Shown: positions 1-10,872, counted from the stretch's first letter. The stretch: 23,546 bases of DNA from Saccoglossus kowalevskii (GCF_000003605.2 NW_003130854.1:1509806-1533351), one strand, 5' to 3'. Numbers and translations: made by a program. The notes: generated by a model not told the origin, from the letters alone.

Positions 1-130
1 TATACAACGATGATTGTTTTCATTAAAATGTCCCGCCTTTTTTTCACATTTTTTTTTTCATTGAAAAATTCAGTTATGAAGTCGCGATAGTAATACAGGT
101 ACTTGCAAATTTACTAAAGGTTTCGTGTCT
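1..130. other. AT-rich flank, no gene
   Basis: Low-complexity AT-rich sequence with T runs near 39-59. No supported ORF or RNA gene is visible before the microsatellite begins at 131. Confidence 0.6.
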
Positions 131-245
131 AAAATAAAATAAAATAAAATAAAATAAAATAAAATATAAAATAAAATAAAATAAAATAAAATAAAATAAA
201 ATAAAATAAAATAAAATAAAATAAAATAAAATAAAATAAAATAAA
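131..245. repeat. (AAAAT)n pentanucleotide microsatellite
   Basis: About 23 units of AAAAT in a row, with a single phase slip near 165-168 where one extra AT is inserted. The apparent Phe/Ile/Leu-rich minus-strand ORF across it is only the translation of the repeat. A-rich tracts like this can arise by slippage from retroposon tails. I see no clear retroposon body next to it. Confidence 0.97.
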
Positions 246-2087
246 CATGCTTGTAAACTGACTGAGTTCAAATGGAGCTTTCGAACGGAAGCACTATTGG
301 GATTCGGAGATTAAAGCTATTTCAATTCAGAAAATATGACATGTTCGAGTGCGAGTCGTATATAATACGTATAATTGGGTTTTAAAAAAATCGATCATAT
401 TTGAACAATCACATTAAGCAAGAACATGGAGAGTACAACGGGGAAGCAAATACTCTGCTACAATCAACGTGCATAATGTGTTACCTAATCGCCTCTCGGC
501 GCTTCGTGCCACCCATTCGGGAAGTGACACGGTATGTTACGCAGCTGGGGCAAGTAACCGACACGTGAACGTGAATGCGTCCTTAGCGGCAACTATGCAA
601 TACGAAGGATTTAGTATACATGTACATCTATGTAAGTGCAAGGCAGCGTGTCGCAATTTTGCGGTAGCGACTTTAGTATCTATGTCATAACTTATTAGGA
701 AATGCAAATTCTAAATAGGGAAATATTTGCAAGATTGTGGACTGGTTAGTTTTCTTTGAAAGAGAATGGGTCCATTGTGAATTGACAACAAGCCAGTACC
801 AGAATGCGTGAACTTTAGAGTCATCAATAAGGCTTTGTTGACCTGCAGTTGCAAACGACAACACATGGCCGACTGGCAGCCATTCTGGCTTCCCTCGAAT
901 GCATCCTTAATGCGTTACCAGGCATACCTGTGTTTGATTTAGTCCAAGTGATTATATTGTTCCTTAGCGACCAGTTCAAAATGGCGGACTGGTGATGGCC
1001 ATTTTTTTAAAAAAAGTTTAAACATTTAAGGTGGGTTATATATTGTTTACTTATGCTGAGTAATATCCGCTTCTGTTGATTATACCTGAGCCACGAGTGC
1101 AGCTATAGTTGTACGAATAAGATGGCCGCCCACTGTAAAAAGGTTAACGACCAATGACCGAACCCGCCATTGTTTTTTTTAATCTTCTTTCTTATCTGCA
1201 ATCACTATAATATTTTCCCGAATAATATTAATCATGACGAGACAGATGAATATTTGATTTGATTTAACCACGAAATCTTAAAACGTTTGTTGTCGCCTGG
1301 TGCCCGTATGCACGTAGTCGGTGACCGTGTGGGTCTTCAATGAACTGTGAATGATCCTACAGGTTGCTACTGTAATCGAATACCACGCGCACTAGTAACC
1401 CACACAATTGGACGCTAGTGATTATAAACTGTTTTTTATATAGCGGGGTGGGGGTATGGAATTGTATAGATTGCATCCGTTGATGAGTTTTCAAAATGCA
1501 AATATTCGTTGTGATGAATATTTTTTGCACCTTCCAATAGAAAAAAAGGAAACGATTCGACCACGTTTCTATCACTAGGTTTTTGTAAGTTGCACGTGTT
1601 ATCGTCGCAATTAAATTCTATTTACAACAATCCTCACAGAGAAGAGCCGGTGCGCATGCTCACTATATTTTTAACACGACGGTAAATGGTGGCACAACTA
1701 TAGTCAACTGCCGTCGCGTTAGAATATACGGTTGCTAAGTTAATGACACATTTTGGTGGACACAATAGGAAAGATACTTCAGTGAGAAAGTTGCGGTTGA
1801 CCAGTAGGACGAAGCGATGTGGAAAAAGAAATGTGTTTCTGCGTTCATATCCATTGGTGGTGTATCATGTGACTGAAAGGGAACCGTTAAACTCAGGCGA
1901 ACCATTGCAATCACATGACATACATTAACATCAGCGAAAACAATCACAAAGTGGTTAATTGTAACTCTTATTTTCATTCTATATTTTAAAACTCGATTTT
2001 GCCATGTAAAAATGTGAAAATGCTTAAAATTTCGTAATTAATATGCAAATTAAGTAATTTCAACCAGAAGCTAATCAGGTCTGGGCA
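246..2087. other. Gene-less stretch with ATGGC/GCCAT inverted pairs
   Basis: No ORF here has protein-like composition, and none has a convincing start context or splice sites. The one pattern is a set of three places (865-883, 981-1002, 1122-1170) where ATGGC is followed by GCCAT in inverted orientation. The first two share ATGGC-S-GACTGG. ATGGC/GCCAT is the core of YY1/Pho-type binding sites, so this may be a cluster of such sites or a decayed repeat. Confidence 0.5.
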
Positions 2088-2327
2088 TTATCGCAGAGCA
2101 TGTATGTATAGTCTAAGTTTTGTTTTTGTTTTGCTTTTTATTAAAATTAGAAACTTCCTACGATTGGTTAAGTTCATATAATTGTTTGTATGAACCTGAT
2201 CAGCCCATTCTAGTAAGATCTTTCGCTGTAAGCTATAGTGTGAACATGACATTATAAAGTGTTTCTCATCCTCCACTTCATTCTTCAAACATACCTCACA
2301 TATTATTTGTTTTTTTTTTTGTGGTCT
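2088..2327 (-). mobile_element. LINE-type retrotransposon ORF2 C-terminal remnant
   Basis: Minus-strand open frame from after a stop at 2330-2328 to TAA at 2090-2088. Starting near 2303 it reads I-C-E-V-C, then a V-E-D-E-K-H-F stretch, then S-C-S-H-Y. This is a C-x2-C-x9-H-x4-C arrangement with the VEDE-x-HF signature. That CCHC motif is known from the region after the reverse transcriptase in many animal non-LTR retrotransposons. It is followed by about 45 residues ending in K-L-R-L-Y-I-H-A-L-R, where such proteins commonly end. No reverse transcriptase or endonuclease blocks are visible upstream (2330-2900), and an A-run in the frame is probably slippage. This is a dead 5'-truncated insertion, not a host gene. 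The clade (L1, L2, CR1 or other) cannot be set from this fragment. Confidence 0.7.
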
Positions 2328-2914
2328 TTAGGGTATTAATTCTATTATTATCATTGGAAATTTCGTCTTTTCCTATGTAAATTTATTGACAAATCAAATT
2401 TTGAAATTTAAATTTTTTTTGGTCTATAATTTGTAGTAGGTTTATCTGCTACAATATGGACGTTACTGTACTATATCTTTTTGTATTGAGTTAGTTATTG
2501 ACAAGTGTAGACTCTTTTAAAAGTTCATTTGACGCATTCGTGGCCCCGATAATATTATTTAGCTAATTGTACTTTTTAATAAAATCATCGTGTGGGAATC
2601 TGCCTTGTTCTCCGTATATACCCATTTGGGTGTATTTTTTTGTACTCCGGGTATATTTCTTCAGAAACTAAGATGCACCTCTTCAACCGTGGATTGGCAT
2701 GAGCTTTCATCTCTCCTGGCATCACTACCATAGATTAATATCGGACGGACTATTTATAAAAAAAAAACATCCACGTTTTTAGATTCGGATCAGTAGCATA
2801 TCAGTATCCCAAAGAGATGACAAATTGTATGCCAACCGAGATCATGCAGATAAGGTTAATCTGATAATCACAGTGGCTTAGTATTTAATGGGCACATGTA
2901 TATGGAAGTTCAAG
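2328..2914. other. Gene-less stretch
   Basis: AT-rich, with many stop codons in all frames. It probably includes decayed retrotransposon sequence adjoining the LINE tail, but I cannot identify any domain in it. Confidence 0.5.
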
Positions 2915-3053
2915 TTAAAGCGCGGTGGTCGTCGCACAGCGCATGTTTTAATTTCATGTAAATAAACAATGTATTTCACACGCGTTGTATACTAGTACGT
3001 CGCCATGAGTCCCATATCGAACAGGACGCGGCGCGACGACTGCCGCCCTTTAA
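2915..3053. mobile_element. MITE copy 2, 131 bp, TTAA target duplication
   Basis: TTAA at 2915-2918 and again at 3050-3053 enclose a 131-bp element (2919-3049). The left end reads AGCGCGGTGGTCGTCGC. The reverse complement of the right end reads AGGGCGGCAGTCGTCGC. About 18 of the first 23 positions agree between ends. There is no coding capacity, so it is a non-autonomous DNA transposon. Inside the right end is a subterminal block GATATGGGACTC (reverse strand) that recurs in copy 3 (10873-11195) and, more weakly, in the other copies. TTAA duplications are made by piggyBac and Kolobok transposases. An AGG tip following TTAA fits Kolobok better, since piggyBac ends usually begin CCC. Confidence 0.8.
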
Positions 3054-3200
3054 GTACTACCATTCGCAAATCGCTAATATATTCAACGTTTGCAATACAA
3101 TTGATTAAAATGACAAATGTAATCCTCAACACAAGAGATAGGAAATGATCTTCTTCTTTGTTAATAGTTACTGAATAAATAAATCCGACTTTCACAAGAC

Positions 3201-3224
3201 GCCATCTTGATTCAACATGGCGCC
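3201..3224. promoter_or_regulatory. Inverted pair of YY1-like sites
   Basis: GCCATCTTG (3201-3209) and AACATGGCGCC (3214-3224) are opposed cores of the YY1 motif. They are followed at once by CCGGAAAC, an ETS-like core. YY1 and ETS sites near each other are common at TATA-less animal promoters, but no transcript start can be read from sequence alone. Confidence 0.25.
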
Positions 3225-3513
3225 CGGAAACGACAAATTTACGGCGTTACAATAATGTATAACACTTTTTAAAAAATTTAATTTAATAAACCGACATTTT
3301 ATAATAATTTGTTACAATTTACTAGCTATATAAAAATAAAAATGTGTAATTTCAGTTTTATGATTTTTAACTACCCGTAGCACCCAGGGGTGTTAAAAGG
3401 AGAATAATCATACCACGAAAGTACAACCGAGACCAAATTATAGATTCAAATAAACACTTTGCCGCGTTCTTCCATAGGCACACATGTTACGCCTAGTGGA
3501 TGGTTCTAGAAGA

Positions 3514-3543
3514 TGACGTCAATACGCCTGTGACCGGGTCACA
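3514..3543. promoter_or_regulatory. CRE site followed by 15-bp GGTCA palindrome
   Basis: TGACGTCA, the perfect cAMP-response element, is at 3514-3521. Seven bases on, at 3529-3543, is TGTGACCGGGTCACA, a perfect odd palindrome containing two everted GGTCA half-sites of the nuclear-receptor type. The pair lies about 70 bp upstream of a small plus-strand ORF starting at an ATG at 3615. That frame meets a good donor-like sequence (ATG|GTGAGA, 3650-3657). A promoter with a short first coding exon is possible but unproven. Confidence 0.3.
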
Positions 3544-4412
3544 AATAAGCGAAGACAGCGGAGGAGAAGTCTAATCCATTCATTTGATCCTACTGGTATA
3601 TAATTTTCATCAAATGAAGGAGTCGCGCGATTACACTGGGTATTTGTTGCATGGTGAGAAGAGGTCAACTATTAGAGGTGAAATGTATTACAGCGGCATC
3701 GATTCTATTCGAAAGGGGTTCACTTTGCGGTATAAACCGAGGTTAACCGCCACCACGTCTAGAAATAATAACATAATGCTTGTGAGAAAAAAAAAAAAAA
3801 CACTGTTATAACTCTCACGCAAAACGTTTTTTATTTTTTTATTCCTGGTTATGTTATTTAAAGCTTCCGACCGTACAAACAGGGTTCCTGCGGTGAAAAT
3901 GATGAACGCTCGCCACGTCCATTCGCATGACCACTTCACAGGCTTTTAAAAAGCCCGACAATACAAGGCACAGAATGGGGTTTAGTGTTTTTGGAGCGAC
4001 AATGGCCACGCGGCGTGGGGCACTTTTCTATCTGAGCGGGTTCCCTACCAAGATAACAGTTTCCTGAATGACAGATATTTTGCATCTCTCAGTGTGCAAT
4101 TGAAAATTCACCTGTCAATTTTGTCATCCTTTCACAAACCATCAACTCAGTATCTATATGTGCATTTTCCTTCCAATACCTTACAGGAAACAGGTAGTTT
4201 TCTCTTTTTAGAATGGACTGCGCACAGTCTTTACAAAAGGTCACCATCGCCCTTAAAAAGAACGGTTCATTCTTGGCTCTCTTCCCCGGAGTTCGAAATA
4301 AAACCAAGATAATTGCAATTTTTGTAACTCCCAAGGAGCGAGGTTGCTTCTTTTTCTAAAAAAATGCATTAAATACTTAAAAAATAAAAGCTCAACCAAG
4401 CGCTGTCTTCCG

Positions 4413-4444
4413 GTCGCCATAGTAACGATTACTCCCATGGCGAC
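4413..4444. promoter_or_regulatory. RFX X-box-like site inside a hairpin
   Basis: GTCGCC-AT-AGTAAC at 4413-4426 matches the RFX X-box consensus GTNRCC-N(0-3)-RGYAAC exactly. The same sequence forms the left arm of an inverted repeat, GTCGCCAT (4413-4420) with ATGGCGAC (4437-4444). By a rough count, an X-box match of this looseness is expected about 0.4 times per 23 kb by chance, so the assignment is weak. Confidence 0.2.
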
Positions 4445-6180
4445 GCAAAAGAAAAGGAAGATGAAACGTGTCAGGAGAAACAAAGAGATGAGGAAATCTG
4501 CTCTCTAGAAATACTTCGAATATTCTTTTATTCGAGGTTTAGCTGGACAATGAGCCGGGAAAGGCGCAGATCAGCATTTTATGTAGGCGAGACGACAGGT
4601 CGCCATACTGGAAGTTGGTCAATTTTCTTCTGATGACAGACCACTCAATTAACCGTCGATTTGTTGTCTTCTTGAGACACTGATGGAGTGGGGACTTTGA
4701 AAGCCAACCAACACACTGAAACGTGTACACCAACACGTGCGCACAATGCATTACAATTTCGTATTCCTTCGCGCAGTGAAAGGCAAGGACGTGATATTAG
4801 GCATTGGAAATGAAGCACAAATTAACTAGTTGGTTATAGTGTTAGATTTTGTAAAGTTGGTTAGATTTCAGGGTATTGACCCATACCCAGAATGTTCTTC
4901 CCTGTAGGTGCGCTGTGGAGTACAGTAACACGAGACGAACATAATGCAACATACTTCCCCTAATATATACCAGTGTGTTATATTCACAGCTCTTTTTTGT
5001 GGAAATCTAAGCCCAGACATAATAATCACGTCGTTCTTTAGAGAGTAGCTTCTGGAAATTAAAATTATTCCTATCTGATGTCGTTCACATGATCCGAAAG
5101 GTCCGACCAAACACCTCTATAAGGTTACCTAGTAGATTACCCCTGTCTCGTCGGATTTACGATTGAAATTACGTTAGCTACATCAACGTGGCTCGCCTGC
5201 AATGGATATGCGATATACATTTGAGCAGAACCTCTGTACGCAATGCACACACGTGTATCATGCCCCTTTGACAGCAAAAAAAGAAAGAAATGACAGAAAA
5301 AAAACTTAGGCAGCATATTATATTAACATTTAACGAAATGAGAACTCTCATTGTTTGCAGTGTGTCGGGGCAATAGATATTAGCGGAAAATATAATATTC
5401 CAAATCAGTATAATAAGGCTTTCAAGTAGACAACCTATTGTTAACCATATTATATTACACGAGACGCATGCATCCTGTTTCAAAGCGCGTATTTCGGAAG
5501 ACACGTAGAGAGCAAATACTCAGGATGTGTGGATGGTACAGCTCGGACACCGTAGACGCGATACCCATTTGAAAATTAACGCTACCTAAAGATGGAAGGA
5601 TTTATTGTTTGCAAACGCGGGGGATATAACTTTATTTAAACAAAAACTATTCTGGTGAAAAAAATCGTACGCAGTCTAGCTTCCATTCATTGGCTGCCAT
5701 GCCGATTGTGTGGAAAATATATACACTTTTTGGGCCAATGACCTTTCTATTTTAATGAAGATAAATTATATAAAAAATAACAATTTACAATGGGATACAT
5801 TTTAAGAAGTAGATATATTTTAGATGAAAAATGTCTACACTAAAATAGCACAATACTACAATGACTATTCTCAAAGATCACCTCAATAAGGATGATCACG
5901 AATACCCCCCTCTCCAATCTAGATTTTGAACACAATGTTAGCATCATTCCGATCGAAAATTAATTAAGAGATTGGTGCGACTTTACAAAATATTGTATGG
6001 ATCTGGAAAGAACGTTATTGTTTTATGGACTGCGGCATTGACAATTCCTATTGATTCCTCCTATCAGCAGTCATGTTGCCATGGGACTGCAATAATGAGT
6101 TGCCACCCAATCAATACAGAGAACCCAGATCACAATTGAGTTGAAATGATCATTGAGTTATTTCTTGTATAAATTATGCA

Positions 6181-6345
6181 TTAAAGCGAGGGAGGCGTCA
6201 CCTGCGCATGCGTCAGATGGCCATAGCGTGTCAATGTTTACAAACAAGCGTCTACCCATGAGCCTTTCCGTTTTTAGCGTGTGTTGTTATCGTCGCTTGA
6301 GACTCAATTCCCGAGCGTGCGCAGGTGACAACCCTCCCGCTTTAA
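6181..6345. mobile_element. MITE copy, divergent subfamily, 157 bp, TTAA duplication
   Basis: TTAA at 6181-6184 and 6342-6345 flank a 157-bp element (6185-6341). The left end begins AGCGAGGGAGGCGTCACC and the reverse complement of the right end begins AGCGGGAGGGTTGTCACC. They agree at 21 of the first 27 positions, ending in TGCGCA-Y-GC. The tips are related to those of the copies at 2919 and 22025 (AG-S-G, then CGTC, then GCGCATG at matching spacing), but differ enough to be a separate subfamily. The plus-strand ORF covering it is not a gene. Confidence 0.8.
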
Positions 6346-7194
6346 TGTACGCAGGTGTCAGATGATGCATGTTTATATTTATAAACACACTTTTAAACAA
6401 TTAAACAAACCCAACTGTTTTCATTTGAAACCAGTCTCGTTCAAAACCTAGCAAAACGGTTGGACTGGCAGTGAAAAGTGGAACAATCTCATCTTTTTAA
6501 CGATCAGATAAACAGGGTAATGAGAAAAATTAAAATTTTTGAAAAGCACTATAATTTCTTTACATTCTGTTGAGTCCGAAAATTCCTGCCATACAAGCCA
6601 CCACTAGGCAATCCGTAATTAGATATATTTCCGTATCTGATACATAATAAGAAACGAAATGCATGACGGGATTGGCCAGCAAAAAAAAGACACACAACTG
6701 CTGGAGACTGGATGTTGACGTAGAGTCGTTGCCATGGTGATGATTATTGGTCTTTCGAAGAATTTTAATTCTTAGTCATTGAACTATGGAGGAAGTAAAA
6801 ATAGTTTCGAGTCAACCTGGTCTGACCACGTGTGATGGATAAAAGAGCTTCATCAATTGATATTACGTGAAGGTTATAGATTATATAATTTAGTCTTTGT
6901 TTTGTGGGCGGCTTAATTCATTCCACCACAAAGGTTGGGCAGTGGGTGGGGGTAAACACTTACTAGCCAAAAGAGAAGAATTCGTTAAAACAAAACAGGA
7001 AGGTTTTAATCAGTACAGATGCACAAGGTGAAATAAATAAGGGGTGGACGTAAACTCGCAATACTCAGTTGTACTATCACCGACACTACCGACGTTCAAA
7101 TGCCCTCGTGTCGCTTAATATAGTATTACAATGTTGCAATTAGTTACCCAATCACAAGTGTCCCTCTTTGGGGAGGGCTTATACATGGAGTTCC

Positions 7195-7246
7195 TAGGTT
7201 TATACATAGACCCTCTATTTAGAGGGTCTATGGTTTATAGAACCTA
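7195..7246. repeat. Perfect 13-bp hairpin with 2-nt loop
   Basis: CATAGACCCTCTA (7205-7217) is followed after TT by its exact complement TAGAGGGTCTATG (7220-7232). Outer arms TAGGTT (7195-7200) and AACCTA (7241-7246) extend it to a 52-bp quasi-palindrome. A similarly laid out hairpin with the same TAGG...CATAGACC core is at 15296-15350, so both may be copies of one small palindromic repeat. Confidence 0.75.
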
Positions 7247-8570
7247 TGCAGAGAATATTAGAGCTGTGAGTCTGCTATCTGATTGGTGGAAACGCACCAG
7301 CAATGTTAGAAATGACATTTGCACTCAGTCCTAGGAACTATTTTGACTCGGATGTCAATCACGATGATCGTATTTGGACATCCTACTTTTCCATTAAAAT
7401 CAATATTAAATTCATCGTTATCATATCATTATTAAAATGCATGACGTTTGTTGTTTCGCCGTGTGTACATAATTCTCACTCCATTTATGTTTCTGTCGCT
7501 CTCGCGCAGTCCAATCTTTGAGTCGCGGACGCTTTCTTCATTATGTCGTCACTAACAATAGTGTATGAGCTCGAAGTTGGCAACTCTGAACTGGGAAGTT
7601 GTATAAACTTTCCCTGCACGCGTACTTGAGTGTTCCTGGGTGGGGTAGGCATGGTGTAACTATTCTCGCCGCCAAGTCGAATGGGGGCAGTGTCTGAGCT
7701 TGAAGACGAAAAAAAAGGGGACATAACGCAATAACTAGTAATGTAATTTTAATGAAATATAGTATTGTGTTGTATATGTATTGAGTGCACATAGCAGCGT
7801 AGACATCATGTTTCCACTTGACTCCTGGTAAGTGTCGAGCCACTAAAATGCATCGCTCGAGGACCCCTATGCTATAGTTCAAATGCATTCATCGCATAAT
7901 AGAAAAACCGCGAGGTAAGCGAATGACTTTTTTTTCTTCAAATGAGCAATCCTCGCAAAAGTCGGGACCGTAACAGACGACAGCAGGATTTCAAGTGAAA
8001 ATCATTTGTATCCATCACCAGGTTGGCGGGAGGTTCATTGCCCCACGTGAACACATACATTGCGATTCGGTAAAACTGAAACGCAAAAGAAAACGAATTC
8101 AAGCTGCGAGCTTTTCTATGAAAAGGAAATTGAAACAAGTTGCAGGGAGCTACTTTGTCGTTATCTAAATCGGTTCACGAACTGTCCCGGGGCAGTGTTC
8201 ATTTCCTCCAGAGCGGGTCCGTCGTGCTATCACTTAGCGAATCCGTCGACCGTGAACTAATTCGATGATGATGGGTTTTGGCGCGTAAATGATAAGCAGA
8301 CGATCGAAAGAGAAGTGGTATCCCCGTAGTGAAAATTATACTACTATTATCGCCTTATCCTTTTTTATTCTCCGCGAAGGACGGAACTCAAGTAAAATAA
8401 TCCATTTATTGTACGATAACCCTTGACCCAGTCACGTGTTGTCAGAGACTCGTTATCGGCGGTAAACATGCGCAGACAAAAAAAATCCATGAGTCAAGTC
8501 TTATACGCACATATTGTATCATGATTTGGAAACAAATTATCAGAAATTATCTCCAAAACAAAACAAATTT

Positions 8571-8661
8571 CATATTTAGCATCTGTCATATATTTATTTT
8601 CATGCCGTCGCGACAAACAGTTTTGTTTTTCATCGTCGCGAAATTCTGGTTGCTAAATATG
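8571..8661. repeat. 91-bp inverted-repeat unit
   Basis: CATATTTAGCA (8571-8581) and TGCTAAATATG (8651-8661) are perfect 11-bp inverted ends. Inside are GCCGTCGCGAC and CATCGTCGCG, a repeated CGTCGCG core. The ends have no obvious target duplication. It may be a small MITE remnant or a chance AT-rich inverted repeat. Confidence 0.4.
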
Positions 8662-9965
8662 TAATGATACATTGTTATTAAAACCGACGTACCGTTCTAG
8701 TTATTGAGTTGCTACCTTGGAGTGCATCCATATTTCCATCTACCCAATGGAACAATATTTAATAAATTGGCAATCTTCTATTGTTTCTTTTTATTTTACC
8801 TCGCGGACATGGTCGTACCAAATATGACAGCTATTCTTAGTGACACCGTGATTTATGCTCAAGAATTACGAACGATCGCCAAATGCTTCGGTGTTTTTAT
8901 TTCATAATTCACGTAGTGCTTTTGGCAGTGTGTTCCAGGCCAGTTAATCACAATCGCCGTAAAATGTAAAACGTACCAATCCCCCTCTCGTTACGTCCAT
9001 TCACCGCCGTTTTATTTCAATGATAAGAAAAACAACAACGCGCTTAAGCTTGTAATCGACCTCCCCCTCAATAAAACCAACGAGTTTTGATGACTAGTGT
9101 AGTATGCGAATTGCGACGAAATAGCTTTTTTTCGTATGTGACGGTCTCGGGGATGGTGATATTTTCAGTTAACTCCCCCATCCTTAAATGTGAAACGTCG
9201 AAATGACCGTAATATCGCTAGACCATGGCCAGAAAAACTTGCTTAACATTCTACATACGCGGTAGCTTTATATATATAGATATGTATGTGTATACAAAAA
9301 AGCTCGGGGACGAGCCTCGAGGGTAGAAACGGATGTCAGTGTATGAAAGTTGCAGGGTATACGGAAATCAGAACAAGGGGACCGTTACTAATTTGTATAG
9401 GCGTGTAATCAGCAAAAAATACGAGATGCACTGCTTCAGTAGTTAAGACGATTATTTTTCCCCGCCAAGTTTTTTTTATTTTCGCGTTTTGAATTATCAT
9501 CAATACACTGCTGAGTACTGTGAGGATAAGAGGATTATAATGGAAACTGAGCAATGTATACGATGTGAAATAAAACCGAATATCTTCTATGACGACAATG
9601 CTCGATGTTAGATTGTTCTTGGCAACCGAGTACAACGCATGATATGATATGATATCACTGGGTGCATTCTATATCGAGCAGTAACGTTGCTCTTCCGCCA
9701 ATCACAGCCCAATAAATCATAGCATTTTGTCCCCAGGAAATTCATCAAAATTACATTTCCGCGAACGATTGTCGTGTTGCTTTACATCTTAATTAGGTTA
9801 TCGACTGGTTTCAAATTTGTCGAAGAGGAATGACCCCCCCCCGCCGAAAATCATCTAAAATAATATACTGTACTGATAACGTGGCTATCTTTGAATCGCT
9901 TTTTCCGGGGTGTCGTCGAACGTAGACCAGTGAATGAAGACTGCACCTGTTCATTAATAGCAATA

Positions 9966-9967
9966 TA

Positions 9968-10063
<96 letters not shown>

Positions 10064-10104
10064 AAATAAATAAATAAATAAATAAATAAGTAAATAAATA
10101 AATA
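9966..10104. repeat. (AAAT)n tetranucleotide microsatellite
   Basis: About 34 units of AAAT (ATAAATAA...), interrupted by a one-base loss near 10061 and an AAGT variant near 10090. The two long minus-strand ORFs across this region (with Leu-Phe-Ile-Tyr repeats) are translations of the repeat and not proteins. Confidence 0.97.
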
Positions 10105-10872
10105 CACTATCGTAAAATTGACACACACGTGCAACTGGATATTCACTTGGTTAAAAATTATAGTACAAAACACAAAAGCTATAATAATTTGTATGCACGT
10201 GTGCGGCAATTCAAGTTTGAAAGGCTATGTATGGTGATGCCTTATTTACCATGTAATTATGGTGTTTAGATGAAAATGGCAATCATGAATTTTTAAGGAT
10301 AAGTGTTATGGTACGTTAGTTATATTTATATTATACGAGGGAAGGTTTGAACGTAAATCGACAAACCCCCACATGAATATTGTTATGACAAGAGTCGAAC
10401 AAACCACCAGGCGTCAACTCGACTCAATCAGGTAAGTCTCCCCGTACATAGTCAGCAAATATGACTTAACTATGCTCTGGCACGAAAAATATATATATTG
10501 CCGCGCCTAAGTCATCTCACGGCTATTTTAACAAAAAAAACTTCAACCCTGCGCGGTGGATTTGACCTGCGTTTATTCCGAGTAATATAAGAAATAATAA
10601 CGTATTTAATCGAATATATGACCTATAGCGTCCTCTGACGAGCTGACTTTACTGCAGCTGTTTATTGAGATAAAAACGCCATTAGTTTTCTATTTCCATC
10701 GACGCCGTCTGTCTTCCCACACCTGCAAAGGTTCCGTCATCTGCGTGATCCTTGATCTCCACACTCTGACCAGCATACATTCATTTCAGTTAGCGTCGGT
10801 GATCGATATCACCTGTTCCCTCATAAGTCCTTTTCCATATTAACAAACTGTCGCAGTTTCTGAAGTTAGCAA
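10105..10872. other. Gene-less stretch
   Basis: No gene seen. It is AT-rich to about 10650 and more balanced up to the MITE. No splice-flanked ORF or RNA fold stands out. Confidence 0.5.

Larger units (their letters stand above)
3054..6180. other. Gene-less stretch
   Basis: Apart from the regulatory-looking patches at 3201-3224, 3514-3543 and 4413-4444 I see no gene. All ORFs are under 110 codons, most begin at non-ATG codons, and none resembles a known domain. The 108-codon minus-strand frame at 5178-5504 is hydrophobic and Cys-rich, as expected from AT-rich noncoding DNA. Confidence 0.5.
6346..9965. other. Gene-less stretch
   Basis: I find no exon, RNA gene or coding remnant here. The only structures I can point to are the hairpins at 7195-7246 and 8571-8661. 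The 115-codon minus-strand frame at 7541-7888 starts at a non-consensus position, has no domain-like pattern, and overlaps another unrelated frame. Confidence 0.5.

Noticed and set aside
74-271. 65-codon minus-strand ORF rich in Phe, Ile, Leu and Tyr
   Set aside because: It is a translation of the (AAAAT)n microsatellite.
8260-8312. C/D snoRNA-like segment: ATGATGA with TTCGAT/ATCGAA terminal stem
   Set aside because: There is no CTGA D box before the closing stem, and the segment is too short.
9301-9325. GCTCG-GGGA-CGAGC hairpin considered as a histone-type 3' stem-loop
   Set aside because: The loop and flanks do not match the histone consensus and there is no histone gene.
9811-10209. Two overlapping long ORFs (132 and 91 codons) resembling a repeated membrane protein
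   Set aside because: They are translations of the (AAAT)n tract. A repeat with no stop in two frames will always give this.
10633-10672. Hammerhead ribozyme-like CTGACGAG core followed by a GCTG/CAGC stem
   Set aside because: The required GAAA and the closing stems are absent.
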